From the NCBI RefSeq assembly GCF_002734215.1, contig NZ_NSEB01000004.1, forward strand, positions 124,001-188,000: DNA of 64,000 bases, read 5' to 3'. A model generated the notes under the pieces. It was not told where the DNA came from. It searched no databases and worked only from the letters and a program-made list of their open reading frames with translations. The DNA is from Fredinandcohnia onubensis (GTDB lineage: Bacteria > Bacillota > Bacilli > Bacillales > Bacillaceae_L). Below are positions 8,630 through 18,629 of the stretch, in pieces; position 1 is the first letter of the stretch; each line of letters opens with the position of its first letter. Both the position numbers and the translations under genes were made by a program.

Positions 8630-9576
8630 GTTACACTATCATTAATTTGTAAATGTTCTTTTAGCATAGTTGAAAGGGTAGTGCGTTCTGATTCAGGAAC
8701 AATATAATAGTAAACTCCATCTATTTTAGTTCCACTTCCTGTTACCATAGATTGTTCAAGGCTATGACGGGCATCTTTATAGTTTTTCTGAATATCAATC
8801 ATTTCATCAAATGTTAAATTGGTTTGAATGTTCTTACCAATTGCAGATAATATATCACCGAAGTTTGTGAGTGTAGAGAAGCTTGCTCCTCTTTCAATTA
8901 CTGCCTGAATAATTTGTCTCTGACGATCTTGACGACCGAAATCTCCACGTGGATCTTCATATCTCATACGTGAAAAAGCCAAGGCCTCCGCTCCATCAAG
9001 AGAAATCTGACCTTCATTAAAAGTGTACCCGCCTGAACTGAACGCAAAACTATTATTTACGGTAACTCCTCCAACTGCATCAACAATGTCTTTGAAACTT
9101 TCCATATTTACCTGAACAAAATAATCAATCGGAATATCTAAAAAGTTTTCAACAGTATCAATTGCCATTTCAGGACCGCCAAATGCATAGGCATGGTTGA
9201 TTTTATCTTGAAATCCTTTTCCAACAATCTCAGTTCTTGTATCACGAGGAATACTTACCATTTTCATAGATTTGTCACTTGGGTTAACTGTTAGAACGAT
9301 TAAAGAGTCTGAACGACCCTTGTCTCCAGGGCGGGCGTCAACTCCCATTAGTAGGACCGAGATTGGGTCACGCTTTTCGAAAACAACATTGTCTGGACGT
9401 TTTTCCGACTTTTCGCGCTCTATTGGTTTGTGCATTGTTTCAACTGTTTTTTCTACTGAATTATATAAATAAAAGGCATATCCACCAATTCCGAGTACGA
9501 CTAAAACAAAAACACTGAGTATCGAAATAAAAACCTTTTTTCCTACACTCATTTTCTTTTTATGTCGAGTTTCCAT
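8620..9576 (-). CDS. LytR-CpsA-Psr (LCP) family cell-wall polymer ligase
   Basis: Membrane-anchored 318-aa LCP enzyme, expected to transfer undecaprenyl-linked teichoic acid or capsular polymer to peptidoglycan outside the membrane. A short basic cytoplasmic tail is followed by one transmembrane helix (VFISILSVFVLVVLGIGGYAF), then the LCP domain: the ISVLLMGVDARPGDKGRSD strand with conserved Asp/Arg, MVSIPRDTRTEI, INHAYAFGG, VNMESFKDIVDAVGGV, and the ALAFSRMRYEDPRGDFGRQDRQ lipid-phosphate-binding arginine cluster. AAGGAG lies before the ATG. It is a second LCP gene besides the one near tagO, so which of the TagT/U/V types it matches is uncertain. Confidence 0.9.
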   Translation of the reverse strand: METRHKKKMSVGKKVFISILSVFVLVVLGIGGYAFYLYNSVEKTVETMHKPIEREKSEKRPDNVVFEKRDPISVLLMGVDARPGDKGRSDSLIVLTVNPSDKSMKMVSIPRDTRTEIVGKGFQDKINHAYAFGGPEMAIDTVENFLDIPIDYFVQVNMESFKDIVDAVGGVTVNNSFAFSSGGYTFNEGQISLDGAEALAFSRMRYEDPRGDFGRQDRQRQIIQAVIERGASFSTLTNFGDILSAIGKNIQTNLTFDEMIDIQKNYKDARHSLEQSMVTGSGTKIDGVYYYIVPESERTTLSTMLKEHLQINDSVTKR

Positions 9577-9736
9577 CTTATTTCTCCTTCATTGTCTAAA
9601 AATGTAAATACCTTCTAAGATTATAGTCCTATTTTCTATCAAAGGCAATAGTAATAATAGGATAATAAATTAATATAAACGTATATATTTTGTGGTAAGA
9701 TACATATAATTAAAATTTAATAAAGGGGAGGATGTA

Positions 9737-11749
9737 ATGATTCGAAAAATAGGAATAATTGTCGGTTTTATGCTTTTTATTATTGTTCTTGCAGCTTGTA
9801 ATAAAGATCCACTGCCACAGGATGCTTTTAAAACTTTTATTGCGAATTGGGAGAAGCATGACTTTGCAAAAATGTATGATCAGTTCTCAACCGAGGTAAA
9901 AGCTGAAGTTAATGAAAAAGAGTTCGTTGAGCGTTTTGGGAAAATCTATGGTGACATTAATGTTAGAGATTTAAGTGTTTCATTTGAATCTCCTAAAGAG
10001 GATTTTGAACCGAATGAAAAGGGCGAGGTTACTTTTACATATGACGTTTCAATGGAAACAATAGCTGGTCCAATTGAATTTTCCGAGAAGGCTATATTGG
10101 TCCTTGAGGAAAAAGGTGAAAGAAATGAGTGGTTTGTGAAATGGAAACCTTCCATGTTCTTTCCGGATATGAATGAGGAAGATGAAATTGGTTTAACGAT
10201 TTCAAAGCCTATTCGAGGTGAAATTGTTGATCGAAACGGGGTTGTTTTAGCTGAAAATGGACTTGTCTATGAAATTGGAATGGTTCCTCAAGATTTAGGG
10301 GAGCAAAAGGATTCAGTTATCCAAGAAGCTGCAAAGATGTTGCAAATGAGTCCAGATTCCATTGAAAAGAAATTGAATGCATCATGGGTTCAGCCACACT
10401 TTTTTGTTCCAATTGCAAGACTTTCTTTAAGTGAACAAGAACTTGCTACAAAGGTAACACAGTTAAATGGAGTTTTATCTCAAAAGGTAAATTCTCGTGT
10501 CTATCCTTTTAAAGAAGCAGCAGCACACTTAGTCGGATTTGTCGGGACAGTAACAGCAGAGAATTTAGAAAAACTTGAAGGAAAAGGATATGGCCAAAAT
10601 GATGTAGTAGGGAAAAAGGGACTAGAAATGGTATATGAGGATCAGTTGAGAGGAGAGAAAGGTGCTAGTGTCTTTATCAAAAGAGCAGATAATGAAAGTA
10701 AAGTAACACTCGCAGAAAAACCTGCTATAGATGGAGAGACGATTCAACTGACAATTGATATTAATGTGCAATTAGCAGCATATGAGCAATTTAATGGAAA
10801 GGCTGGTGCAGCCGCCGCTATTCATCCATTAACGGGTGAGGCGTTAGCACTTGTTAGTAGTCCATCTTTCGATCCGAACGACTATGTATTAAGTAAAGAG
10901 AAAACAAAAATTTATGACGAGGACCCTTTGAAACCACTAATCAATCGTTTTGGTGCTACGTATGCACCAGGCTCAACATTTAAACCAATTACTGCTGGAA
11001 TTGCCCTTGGAAATCAGGTAATTACGCCTGAGACAACGATTGATGTGAAAGGGAAGGACTGGCAAAAGGATAACTCTTGGGGAGGGTATCATGTTACTCG
11101 GGTAACAGACCCAGGTCAACCTGTTAACTTAAGAGATGCATTCGTATTTTCTGATAATATCTATTTTGCCCAGGCTGCTTTAGAAATTGGTGGTGACTTG
11201 TTTGAATCTGAGCTAACGAAATATGGATTTGGTGAACCGTTCCCGTTTGAGTATCCATTATATGAATCGCAAATTTCAAATGAAGGTTTAAAGAAAGAAA
11301 TTTTGCTCGCTGATACGGGATATGGTCAAGGTGAATTACAAATGAGTCCTGTCCATTTAGCTATTGCATATACCCCATTGCTTAACAATGGAAACTTGCT
11401 TAAGCCGAGCCTTCTCTTAGATAAAGAAGATGGAAACTATGTTTGGAAGGAAAACGTTGTGACACAGGAAAATGCGAGGTTGATTATAAATAATCTCGTT
11501 CAAGTAATAGAGGATGCTAATGGTACTGGTAGAGATGCGAAAATCGACGGCCTTCCACTTGCAGGGAAAACCGGTACAGCAGAATTAAAGGCGAGTGAAG
11601 AGGAAGACGGACAGGAAAATGGCTTATTTGTTGCTTTTAATACTGAAAATCCTCAGCTGCTGGTAGCCATGATCATGGAAAATGTCGAAAATGGAAGTCA
11701 TGATGTGACTACTAAAGTAAAAGCTATTTTTGAAAAGGTGTTAAAATAA
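9737..11749 (+). CDS. pbpC: Class B penicillin-binding protein, PBP3/PbpC type
   Basis: Peptidoglycan DD-transpeptidase, lipid-anchored outside the membrane. The 670-aa length matches B. subtilis PBP3 (PbpC). Order: lipoprotein signal with lipobox LAAC; NTF2-like MecA N-terminal domain (about residues 25-140); PBP dimerisation domain starting ISKPIRGEIVDRNGVVLAENG; transpeptidase domain with active-site STFK at about residue 413, SDN at 472 and KTGT at 611. All catalytic motifs are intact. The domain plan is that of low-affinity PBPs such as S. aureus PBP2a and Bacillus PBP3; beta-lactam affinity cannot be inferred. GGGGAGG precedes the ATG. Single gene, own terminator. Confidence 0.92.
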   Translation: MIRKIGIIVGFMLFIIVLAACNKDPLPQDAFKTFIANWEKHDFAKMYDQFSTEVKAEVNEKEFVERFGKIYGDINVRDLSVSFESPKEDFEPNEKGEVTFTYDVSMETIAGPIEFSEKAILVLEEKGERNEWFVKWKPSMFFPDMNEEDEIGLTISKPIRGEIVDRNGVVLAENGLVYEIGMVPQDLGEQKDSVIQEAAKMLQMSPDSIEKKLNASWVQPHFFVPIARLSLSEQELATKVTQLNGVLSQKVNSRVYPFKEAAAHLVGFVGTVTAENLEKLEGKGYGQNDVVGKKGLEMVYEDQLRGEKGASVFIKRADNESKVTLAEKPAIDGETIQLTIDINVQLAAYEQFNGKAGAAAAIHPLTGEALALVSSPSFDPNDYVLSKEKTKIYDEDPLKPLINRFGATYAPGSTFKPITAGIALGNQVITPETTIDVKGKDWQKDNSWGGYHVTRVTDPGQPVNLRDAFVFSDNIYFAQAALEIGGDLFESELTKYGFGEPFPFEYPLYESQISNEGLKKEILLADTGYGQGELQMSPVHLAIAYTPLLNNGNLLKPSLLLDKEDGNYVWKENVVTQENARLIINNLVQVIEDANGTGRDAKIDGLPLAGKTGTAELKASEEEDGQENGLFVAFNTENPQLLVAMIMENVENGSHDVTTKVKAIFEKVLK

Positions 11750-11759
11750 GTAATTTATG

Positions 11760-11793
11760 CTGATGGAGTTTATAAGCTTCATCAGTTTTTTTG
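11760..11793 (+). terminator. Intrinsic terminator after pbpC
   Basis: Stem CTGATG...CATCAG followed by TTTTTTTG. Confidence 0.8.
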
Positions 11794-11906
11794 TAATTAT
11801 TAGCAATTTCCGAGGAAATATTACAAAAATTGCCCAATAATGCTAAAATACGTTTAGAATTTGTAGTATAATGTAGTCTAATAGTAGCGTTTTTGGGGGG
11901 AGTATC

Positions 11907-12719
11907 TTGAAAAAATTATTTATAGTGGTTGTCGCAATACTTGCCCTTGCTAGTGTAGTTGCTGGTAAGGTTCATTGGGATAATAAGATTGAAGCTACAA
12001 CAAAAAATGTTGAAAAAACTGAAATTAAATCCGGAAATGTTGGAAAAACAGATAACACAGCGGAAGAAAATAATGCGCAGAATATTGTAAAGGAAGACGT
12101 GTTGAAATATATAGGAAATCTTCCGGAGGAAATTGTTACAAAGATTAAAGAAGCGATTACTACTAAAGAACCTGTTCACTTGGCGATTATGGGATCGGCA
12201 TCGACGCCATCTGGGCCAAATGGTTGGCCAACAATGTTAAAGGAAGAGTTACTAAATACATACGGTGAAGGAATCTTTGAGGTAACCATTAAAGAAATCG
12301 CTAATAAAAAATCCTCCGATGTTGTAGCAGAATATTTATATCAAGACGTACTTGAGAGTAAACCAGATATTTTATTATTTGAGCCATTTATTTTATATGA
12401 TAATGGTTTAGTTGAACTTCAAGATCGATTTACAAACCTAACGACAATTGTCAATGAATTTAAAACACAAGTCCCAGATGTAACAGTCTTAATCCAGCCA
12501 GCTAATCCACTTTACAATGCAACCTTTTATCCAAAAGAGGTTGAAGAGTTACAAATGTTTGCTGAAAATAATGGCTACATATATTTAAATCACTGGGAAG
12601 CTTGGCCTGATCATCAATCACCTGAGATTGAGAACTATTTAACAGAAGGTATGCCAAGTGAATTAGGACACCAGGTTTGGGCTGACTATCTAAAGAACTA
12701 CTTTATTTCAAGTAATTAA
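11907..12719 (+). CDS. Exported SGNH/GDSL-like hydrolase
   Basis: 270-aa protein with an N-terminal signal or anchor helix (KKLFIVVVAILALASVVAG) and a polar linker. An SGNH-hydrolase fold follows: block I as HLAIMGSASTPSG (a Gly-Ser-Ala-Ser variant of GDS), with a C-terminal LGHQVWADYL supplying the block-V histidine. Such extracellular enzymes act on O-acetyl groups or lipids of surface polymers. Its position between a PBP and polysaccharide genes suggests a cell-wall polymer substrate (inference). The GGGGGGAG ribosome site is strong. The altered block I makes catalytic activity likely but not certain. Confidence 0.72.
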   Translation: MKKLFIVVVAILALASVVAGKVHWDNKIEATTKNVEKTEIKSGNVGKTDNTAEENNAQNIVKEDVLKYIGNLPEEIVTKIKEAITTKEPVHLAIMGSASTPSGPNGWPTMLKEELLNTYGEGIFEVTIKEIANKKSSDVVAEYLYQDVLESKPDILLFEPFILYDNGLVELQDRFTNLTTIVNEFKTQVPDVTVLIQPANPLYNATFYPKEVEELQMFAENNGYIYLNHWEAWPDHQSPEIENYLTEGMPSELGHQVWADYLKNYFISSN

Positions 12720-12740
12720 CAACATAAATAAGAAATACTT

Positions 12741-12766
12741 AGGGGGACAATAGTCTCCCTTTTTAA
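12741..12766 (+). terminator. Weak intrinsic terminator
   Basis: GGGGGAC / GTCTCCC imperfect stem followed by TTTTTAAA, after the SGNH gene. Confidence 0.55.
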
Positions 12767-12818
12767 ATGGTTAAATATCATTGGGGTAAGAAACAATAGA
12801 AATGAAATATGGAAAGGA

Positions 12819-13994
12819 ATGGTGGGATATTGGTTGGAAAATGAAACAAAGAAATTGATTCAAATTACAGTATTGATGTTCTTCTTAAATAAGATCTTAA
12901 TTTTACTACCAACGATTTATGTGCACAGAAACTCAATGGACAATTACACATTTTTATCAAAAGTGAATCAAATTCTCTTTCAAAACTTTTCACGATGGGA
13001 CTCAAACTGGTATTTAACTATTATTAATGAGGGATATAACTGGAAAGCAACAGCCTTCTTTCCATTATATCCAATGCTAGTTAGGATACTTAGTTTTAAT
13101 GTTATTGAGCCACTTATAGTAGGAATAGTCATTTCAAATGTTTGCTTTGTGCTTCTTATCTATTTTTTTATGAAATTGGTAAGGTTAGATTATTCATTAA
13201 AGGAAACTTATAAAATCACATTATTGTTGGTTCTTTTTCCAACATCTTATTATTTCTCATCGTTTTACACTGAATCCCTTTTTATGCTTTTTTCTGTTCT
13301 TTTTCTTTATTATCTTAGGAAAGGAAATTGGCAAGTTGCCCCCATATTTGGAATGTTTGCTGGAGGCACACGTAATACAGGGGTATTACTAACGATCCCA
13401 TTTGTAATTGAATACTTGTTAAATCATATAAAGCAACATAAACGATTTGTTTGGAACAAAAGATTGTTAGGTATTCTATGGGGAACTTTTATTCCTTTAA
13501 TTACTATATTATATATGAGTTATTTATGGGGAAGATTTGGAGATCCTTTTGCATTCTCTCGTGTTCAAGAATTATTTGGTAGAGGTTTTATGGTACCTTG
13601 GAAAACAATTGCGCATGGCTATGCTTTTAATATGTTAAGTGTAAAAAAGATATTGTTAGGTAGTAGAGTATATTTTGATATTTATAATGTGATCGAACTT
13701 ATATTTATAAGTCTTTTGCTTATTACGTTACTCCTTTCTTTTAAGAGAATTCGAATTTCATATTGGATTATTATACTTTACTCCTTAATCATTCCATTAA
13801 CAGCCCCAGCCTATGAAAATGTCAAAGATTATTTTGTGAGTATTTCGAGATATACCTTGGTAATTGTTCCATTATATATTGCATTATATGAAGTCTTTAG
13901 AAGGAAGGCATTATACTTTTTTTTAGTTCTTTCCTTCGGAAGTCTGCTTGTTTTATTAGTCTATTTCTGGTCACAGCATTTATGGGTTGCCTAG
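12819..13994 (+). CDS. PIG-V-like integral membrane mannosyltransferase family protein
   Basis: 391-aa polytopic membrane protein with about 8-10 helices. The segment after helix 1 reads FSRWDSNWYLTIINEGYNW then TAFFPLYPMLVRIL. This is the acidic-loop plus FPLYP pattern of the PIG-V/GT-C mannosyltransferase-like family found in many Bacillus. The role would be lipid-linked sugar transfer at the outer face of the membrane. Start at ATG 12819 (GGAAAGGA just upstream, tight spacing). Substrate unknown; it lies just before a glycosyltransferase and the rhamnose operon. Confidence 0.72.
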   Translation: MVGYWLENETKKLIQITVLMFFLNKILILLPTIYVHRNSMDNYTFLSKVNQILFQNFSRWDSNWYLTIINEGYNWKATAFFPLYPMLVRILSFNVIEPLIVGIVISNVCFVLLIYFFMKLVRLDYSLKETYKITLLLVLFPTSYYFSSFYTESLFMLFSVLFLYYLRKGNWQVAPIFGMFAGGTRNTGVLLTIPFVIEYLLNHIKQHKRFVWNKRLLGILWGTFIPLITILYMSYLWGRFGDPFAFSRVQELFGRGFMVPWKTIAHGYAFNMLSVKKILLGSRVYFDIYNVIELIFISLLLITLLLSFKRIRISYWIIILYSLIIPLTAPAYENVKDYFVSISRYTLVIVPLYIALYEVFRRKALYFFLVLSFGSLLVLLVYFWSQHLWVA

Positions 13995-14112
13995 TAGCTA
14001 GGAAAATTGGTATTTGTAATAACTATTAGAGTGTTCTACAATAAAGAATGGTTTTGTTATTAACAATTAACTATAACGAAATGGTTGGAGAAAAAAAGTA
14101 TGGAGGCAGAAA

Positions 14113-15033
14113 ATGAACTTTTCATTTGTCATTCTTCATTATCAGGTGCATCAAGATACTATAGAATGTATTGAGTCAATCTTATCAAACATTACATATG
14201 ATAACTATAATATTGTAGTTGTAGATAATGGTTCAACAAACGACAGTGCTAATCAGATTGATCAAAGGTTTAAAGAGGAAGAGAAGGTTTATCTTATCAG
14301 GAATAAGGAAAATTTGGGTTTCGCAAAGGGAAATAATGTCGGATTTATGTTCGCAAAAAAGGAGCTAAAAGCCGATTTTATCATCATGATAAATAATGAT
14401 ACGATAATAGAACAAAAGGACTTCATAACAAGGATCTTAGAAAAACATAAACAAACGAACTTCAATATTTTAGGTCCTGATATACTTACAAGAGATGGGG
14501 TACATCAAAATCCGGTAAGAATGAAGCCTCTTACAGAAGAGCAAATAATTTTGGAGAGAAAGAAACATAGAACAAAAATTATTTTGAATAAACTGGGAAT
14601 TGAGGATCTAACCCTTAGTATCTTTAGGTTTATTAAAAAAATCACAAAACGTACTCAAGAAATAATTAGTGAAAGTTCAGCATGGCAACATGAACATGAA
14701 AATGTTCAGTTGCACGGTTCTTGTTTGATATTTGATAAAGTTTATATCCAGAAATTTAATGGATTATATAGTAATACATTTATGTACGTTGAGGAAGAAA
14801 TCCTTTATTACATAGCTATTAAGGAGAACCTAAAAATACTTTACACCCCTAGTATCAAAATTTTTCATAAAGAAGATGCTTCTACTAACTCGGTTTATAA
14901 AAAGGAAAGTAAAAAGAGACTCTTCGTTTATGAAAATAACCGCAAATCGCTACAGGAATTATTAAAGATCATGAATGACAGTGAGTATTATAAAGATTAT
15001 ATTGTTGATGAACAATATATAGGATCAAAATAA
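14113..15033 (+). CDS. Family 2 glycosyltransferase (rhamnosyltransferase-like)
   Basis: 306-aa GT-A fold cytoplasmic transferase. Motifs: SFVILHYQVHQDTIECIESI (nucleotide-sugar-binding strand), VVVDNGSTND, NLGFAKGNNVGF, and the metal-binding DxD analogue MINNDT. The LGFAKGNN pattern is typical of rhamnosyltransferase-like GT2 enzymes. It is followed 43 nt later by rmlA, so dTDP-L-rhamnose is a plausible donor (context-based inference). GGAGG is upstream. Confidence 0.8.
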   Translation: MNFSFVILHYQVHQDTIECIESILSNITYDNYNIVVVDNGSTNDSANQIDQRFKEEEKVYLIRNKENLGFAKGNNVGFMFAKKELKADFIIMINNDTIIEQKDFITRILEKHKQTNFNILGPDILTRDGVHQNPVRMKPLTEEQIILERKKHRTKIILNKLGIEDLTLSIFRFIKKITKRTQEIISESSAWQHEHENVQLHGSCLIFDKVYIQKFNGLYSNTFMYVEEEILYYIAIKENLKILYTPSIKIFHKEDASTNSVYKKESKKRLFVYENNRKSLQELLKIMNDSEYYKDYIVDEQYIGSK

Positions 15034-15076
15034 ACATTATATAAATAGAACGGATAAATAAAAGGAGTGCTTCATT

Positions 15077-15955
15077 TTGAAGGGAATTATTTTAGCAGGT
15101 GGGAGTGGTACAAGATTATACCCTCTAACAATGGTTACTAGTAAACAACTATTGCCGATTTATGATAAGCCAATGATTTATTATCCATTATCCACATTAA
15201 TGTTAGCAGGGATTAGAGAAATATTAATTATCTCTACTCCAGAGGACACTCCCCGCTTTCAAGAATTATTAGGTGATGGGGAACAATTTGGAATCACTCT
15301 TGAATACAAAATACAGCCAAGTCCAGATGGTTTGGCTCAAGCGTTTATTTTAGGTGATGAATTTATCGGAAACGATTCAGTAGCAATGATTCTTGGGGAT
15401 AACATCTATTATGGTAGTGGGTTAAGAAGAATTCTAAAAAATGCAGCCGAAAAAGAAAGCGGCGCTACTGTTTTTGGATATCATGTTCAAGACCCAGAAC
15501 GATTCGGAGTTGTAGAATTTGATGCATCTGGAAAGGTGTTAAGTGTGGAAGAAAAACCACAATCTCCTAAGTCAAATTATGCAATAACTGGCCTATATTT
15601 TTACGATAACCGAGTTGTTGAAATTGCGAAAAATGTAAAACCTTCTTCTCGTGGTGAATTAGAAATTACTTCTATAAACGAAGCTTATTTAAAATTAGGA
15701 GAATTACAGGTAGAACTATTGGGGCGTGGTTTTACATGGCTTGACACAGGTACTCATAAAAGCCTAGTTGATGCAACTAACTTTGTGCGAACTATTGAAG
15801 AACACCAAGGGATAAAAATTGCTGCTCCTGAAGAAATAGCATTTATCAATGGATGGATTGGTAAGGAGCAGTTAATAGATTCAGGAGAAAGGTTTGCAAA
15901 GACAGGATATGGTCAGTATCTATTAAAGGTTGCTAAAGGTGACATTAAATATTAA
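15077..15955 (+). CDS. rfbA: Glucose-1-phosphate thymidylyltransferase
   Basis: First enzyme of dTDP-L-rhamnose synthesis: dTTP + glucose-1-phosphate to dTDP-glucose. 292 aa, as usual. Signature [11 protein letters not shown] at the N-terminus, [20 protein letters not shown], and ILGDNIYYG for the metal and sugar-phosphate site. Starts at TTG 15077 with AAAGGAG upstream. First of a tight four-gene rmlACDB set. Confidence 0.97.
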   Translation: MKGIILAGGSGTRLYPLTMVTSKQLLPIYDKPMIYYPLSTLMLAGIREILIISTPEDTPRFQELLGDGEQFGITLEYKIQPSPDGLAQAFILGDEFIGNDSVAMILGDNIYYGSGLRRILKNAAEKESGATVFGYHVQDPERFGVVEFDASGKVLSVEEKPQSPKSNYAITGLYFYDNRVVEIAKNVKPSSRGELEITSINEAYLKLGELQVELLGRGFTWLDTGTHKSLVDATNFVRTIEEHQGIKIAAPEEIAFINGWIGKEQLIDSGERFAKTGYGQYLLKVAKGDIKY

Positions 15956-15983
15956 TAAAAGTTCAATAAAATGAGGTGGAAAT

Positions 15984-16544
15984 GTGAATATTTCTGAGAC
16001 AAATTTACCTGGGGTTTTAGTTATCGAACCACAAGTCTTTGGTGACCATCGAGGTTGGTTTATGGAAACGTATAGTACTGCCAAATTCGAAGAGGCAGGT
16101 ATTCATTTACAATTTGTACAAGATAACCAATCCTTTTCAGCCACTAAAGGAACATTGAGAGGGCTACACTATCAATTAAACCCAAAAGCTCAAACAAAGT
16201 TAGTACGTTGTACGAAAGGGTCTATTTTTGACGTGGCTGTAGATATTAGAAAAGGTAGCCCCACTTTTGGAAAATGGTTTGGTATTGAACTAAGTGCAGA
16301 AAATAAAAAGCAACTATTAATACCAAAAGGATTCGCTCATGGCTTCATGACGATAACAGATGATGTAGAGGTCCAATATAAAGTAGATGAATTATATTCA
16401 CCTGAAAATGATAGGGGAATTGTTTGGAATGACCCAACTATTGGTATAGAATGGCCAATGGAAATTACCCCAGTTCTCTCAAACAAAGATGAAAATGCAC
16501 CTTTGTTAAAGGATGCGGAACATAATTTTACTTTTGGAGAGTAG
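15984..16544 (+). CDS. rfbC: dTDP-4-dehydrorhamnose 3,5-epimerase
   Basis: Cupin-fold epimerase converting dTDP-4-keto-6-deoxyglucose to dTDP-4-keto-L-rhamnose. 186 aa. Motifs: FGDHRGWFMETY, QDNQSFS, TLRGLHYQ (catalytic His), KLVRCTKGSIFDVAVDIR, IPKGFAHGF. GTG start at 15984 with GAGGTGG upstream. Third enzyme of the pathway by reaction, encoded second, before rfbD. Confidence 0.97.
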   Translation: MNISETNLPGVLVIEPQVFGDHRGWFMETYSTAKFEEAGIHLQFVQDNQSFSATKGTLRGLHYQLNPKAQTKLVRCTKGSIFDVAVDIRKGSPTFGKWFGIELSAENKKQLLIPKGFAHGFMTITDDVEVQYKVDELYSPENDRGIVWNDPTIGIEWPMEITPVLSNKDENAPLLKDAEHNFTFGE

Positions 16545-16547
16545 TCG

Positions 16548-17402
16548 ATGAGAATATTAGTGACAGGCTATACTGGGCAGTTAGGCTATGATGTAGTACA
16601 AGAAGGTCTAAGAAAAGGTTTAGAAATGCATGGTGTTGGTTCGAAAGACCTTGATATTACACAAGAAAGTAGTGTTCATTCTTATGTAAAAGAACTCAAA
16701 CCAGATGCTATTATTCATTGTGGTGCTTATACTGCTGTCGATCAAGCAGAAGATGATAAAGAGGGTTGCTGGAATGTAAATGTCGAGGGGACAAAGTACC
16801 TTGCAAATGCAGCCAAAGAAGTAAATGCAAAATTTATGTACATCAGTACAGATTATGTATTTGACGGTAAAGGTACTGAGGCTTTTAAAGAGTCAGATCA
16901 ACCAAATCCTGTAGGTTATTATGGATTAACAAAGTATGAGGGTGAAAAAATAGTTCAATCCTTATTAGATAAGTGGTTTATTGTCCGAATCTCTTGGGTA
17001 TTTGGAAAAAACGGTAACAATTTCATAAAAACAATGCTACGTCTTTCTGAGACGAGAGATGAATTAAATGTTGTAGCAGATCAGATAGGTTCACCTACAT
17101 ACACTTTTGATTTAGCAAAGTTGCTAATGGATATGGTAAAAAGTAGTAAATATGGAGTCTATCATGCTACAAATGAGGGCTACTGTAGTTGGGCTGATTT
17201 TGCAAAGGAAATTTTTCATTTAGCCAATAAGAATATTAAAGTAAATCCAATTGCTACAGAAGATTATCCAACACGAGCAGTTAGGCCTAAAAATTCTAGA
17301 TTGTCTAAACAAAATCTTGTTAATAATGGTTTTGAACTATTACCACCTTGGCAGGATGCACTGAAACGATACATTAATGAACTTACACATGGGGTGAGGT
17401 AA
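16548..17402 (+). CDS. rfbD: dTDP-4-dehydrorhamnose reductase
   Basis: Last step to dTDP-L-rhamnose; NADPH-dependent short-chain dehydrogenase. 284 aa, Rossmann GYTGQLG at the N-terminus, STDYVFDG, catalytic YYGLTKYEGEK (YxxxK). The start is 3 nt after the rfbC stop (translational coupling), and rfbB begins 1 nt after its stop. Confidence 0.97.
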   Translation: MRILVTGYTGQLGYDVVQEGLRKGLEMHGVGSKDLDITQESSVHSYVKELKPDAIIHCGAYTAVDQAEDDKEGCWNVNVEGTKYLANAAKEVNAKFMYISTDYVFDGKGTEAFKESDQPNPVGYYGLTKYEGEKIVQSLLDKWFIVRISWVFGKNGNNFIKTMLRLSETRDELNVVADQIGSPTYTFDLAKLLMDMVKSSKYGVYHATNEGYCSWADFAKEIFHLANKNIKVNPIATEDYPTRAVRPKNSRLSKQNLVNNGFELLPPWQDALKRYINELTHGVR

Positions 17403-17403
17403 A

Positions 17404-18423
17404 TTGGAAAGGAAAAAGGTAGTTGTTACTGGTGGGGCAGGTTTTATTGGAGGAAACTTCGTTAAATATATGGTTGAAAAGTATCCACAGTATGATATTT
17501 ATAATCTTGATGTATTAACTTACGCAGGTGATTTAACAAAGCATAAGGATATCGAGAGTAAGAAAAACTATCATTTCGTCAAAGCAGATATTGCTGATCG
17601 TGAAACAATTATGCCATTATTTGAAAAAGAAAAATTTGAATATGTAGTACATTTTGCTGCAGAAAGTCATGTGGATCGTTCAATTACTGAACCTGAAATA
17701 TTTGTCACTACAAATGTTTTAGGAACCCAAGTATTATTAGATGCTGCAAAAACAATTGGAGTAACGAAGTTTGTACATGTTTCAACGGATGAAGTGTATG
17801 GCGAGCTTGATTTTGATCCTACGACTTTTTTTACTGAAGAAACGCCATTGCAGCCGAATAGTCCATATAGTGCAAGTAAGGCATCGTCTGATTTATTGGT
17901 TCGTGCTTACCACGAGACATTTGGGCTACCGGTGAATATAACAAGATGTTCAAACAATTATGGTCCTTATCACTTTCCAGAAAAATTAATTCCATTAACA
18001 ATTTCCAGAGTGTTGAATGATCAAAAAGTGCCAGTATATGGAGACGGGAAAAACATCCGTGATTGGTTGCATGTTTTAGATCACTGTGCCGCAATCGACC
18101 TCGTTATGCATGAAGGTAATAATGGTGAAGTATACAATGTTGGTGGACATAATGAGCGAACAAATCTAGAGGTTGTAAAAACAATTATTAAAACGTTAGG
18201 TAAATCAGAGGACTTAATTGAGTTTGTAACAGATCGCTTAGGTCATGACAAACGTTACGCAATTGATCCAACTAAACTCGAAAAACTAGGCTGGAAACCT
18301 ACGTACACATTTGAAACAGGCATCGCACAAACCATTCAGTGGTATCTAGACAATAAAGAATGGTGGGAGCAGATTATAAGCGGAGAGTATAAACAATATT
18401 TTGAAAAACAATACACAATATAA
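17404..18423 (+). CDS. rfbB: dTDP-glucose 4,6-dehydratase
   Basis: Second step of the pathway, dTDP-glucose to dTDP-4-keto-6-deoxyglucose. 339 aa; NAD-binding GGAGFIGGNFVKY, HFAAESHVDRSI, STDEVYGEL, YSASKASSDLLVRAYHETFG (YxxxK). TTG start at 17404 with GGGGTGAGG overlapping the end of rfbD. Ends the rmlACDB operon. Confidence 0.97.
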   Translation: MERKKVVVTGGAGFIGGNFVKYMVEKYPQYDIYNLDVLTYAGDLTKHKDIESKKNYHFVKADIADRETIMPLFEKEKFEYVVHFAAESHVDRSITEPEIFVTTNVLGTQVLLDAAKTIGVTKFVHVSTDEVYGELDFDPTTFFTEETPLQPNSPYSASKASSDLLVRAYHETFGLPVNITRCSNNYGPYHFPEKLIPLTISRVLNDQKVPVYGDGKNIRDWLHVLDHCAAIDLVMHEGNNGEVYNVGGHNERTNLEVVKTIIKTLGKSEDLIEFVTDRLGHDKRYAIDPTKLEKLGWKPTYTFETGIAQTIQWYLDNKEWWEQIISGEYKQYFEKQYTI

Positions 18424-18430
18424 TCACGCA

Positions 18431-18465
18431 GCTGATGAATGATGCATTCATCAGCTTTTGAGTTT
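18431..18465 (+). terminator. Intrinsic terminator of the rhamnose operon
   Basis: Stem GCTGATGAAT / ATTCATCAGC followed by TTTTGAGTTTT. Confidence 0.82.
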
Positions 18466-18629
18466 TATTAAAATTTCGGAAGAGAATTGTTACCTTTTAA
18501 CAACAAGTTGTTGGTAAATTGTAAAATGAAATAGACAAATTTGATGTATACTATAATATAATGTTGGACAAGTACATGCGCAGCTTTTTCGTTCGGAGCA
18601 TAATGAGAGTTAAAGGAAGTGTTTTGTTA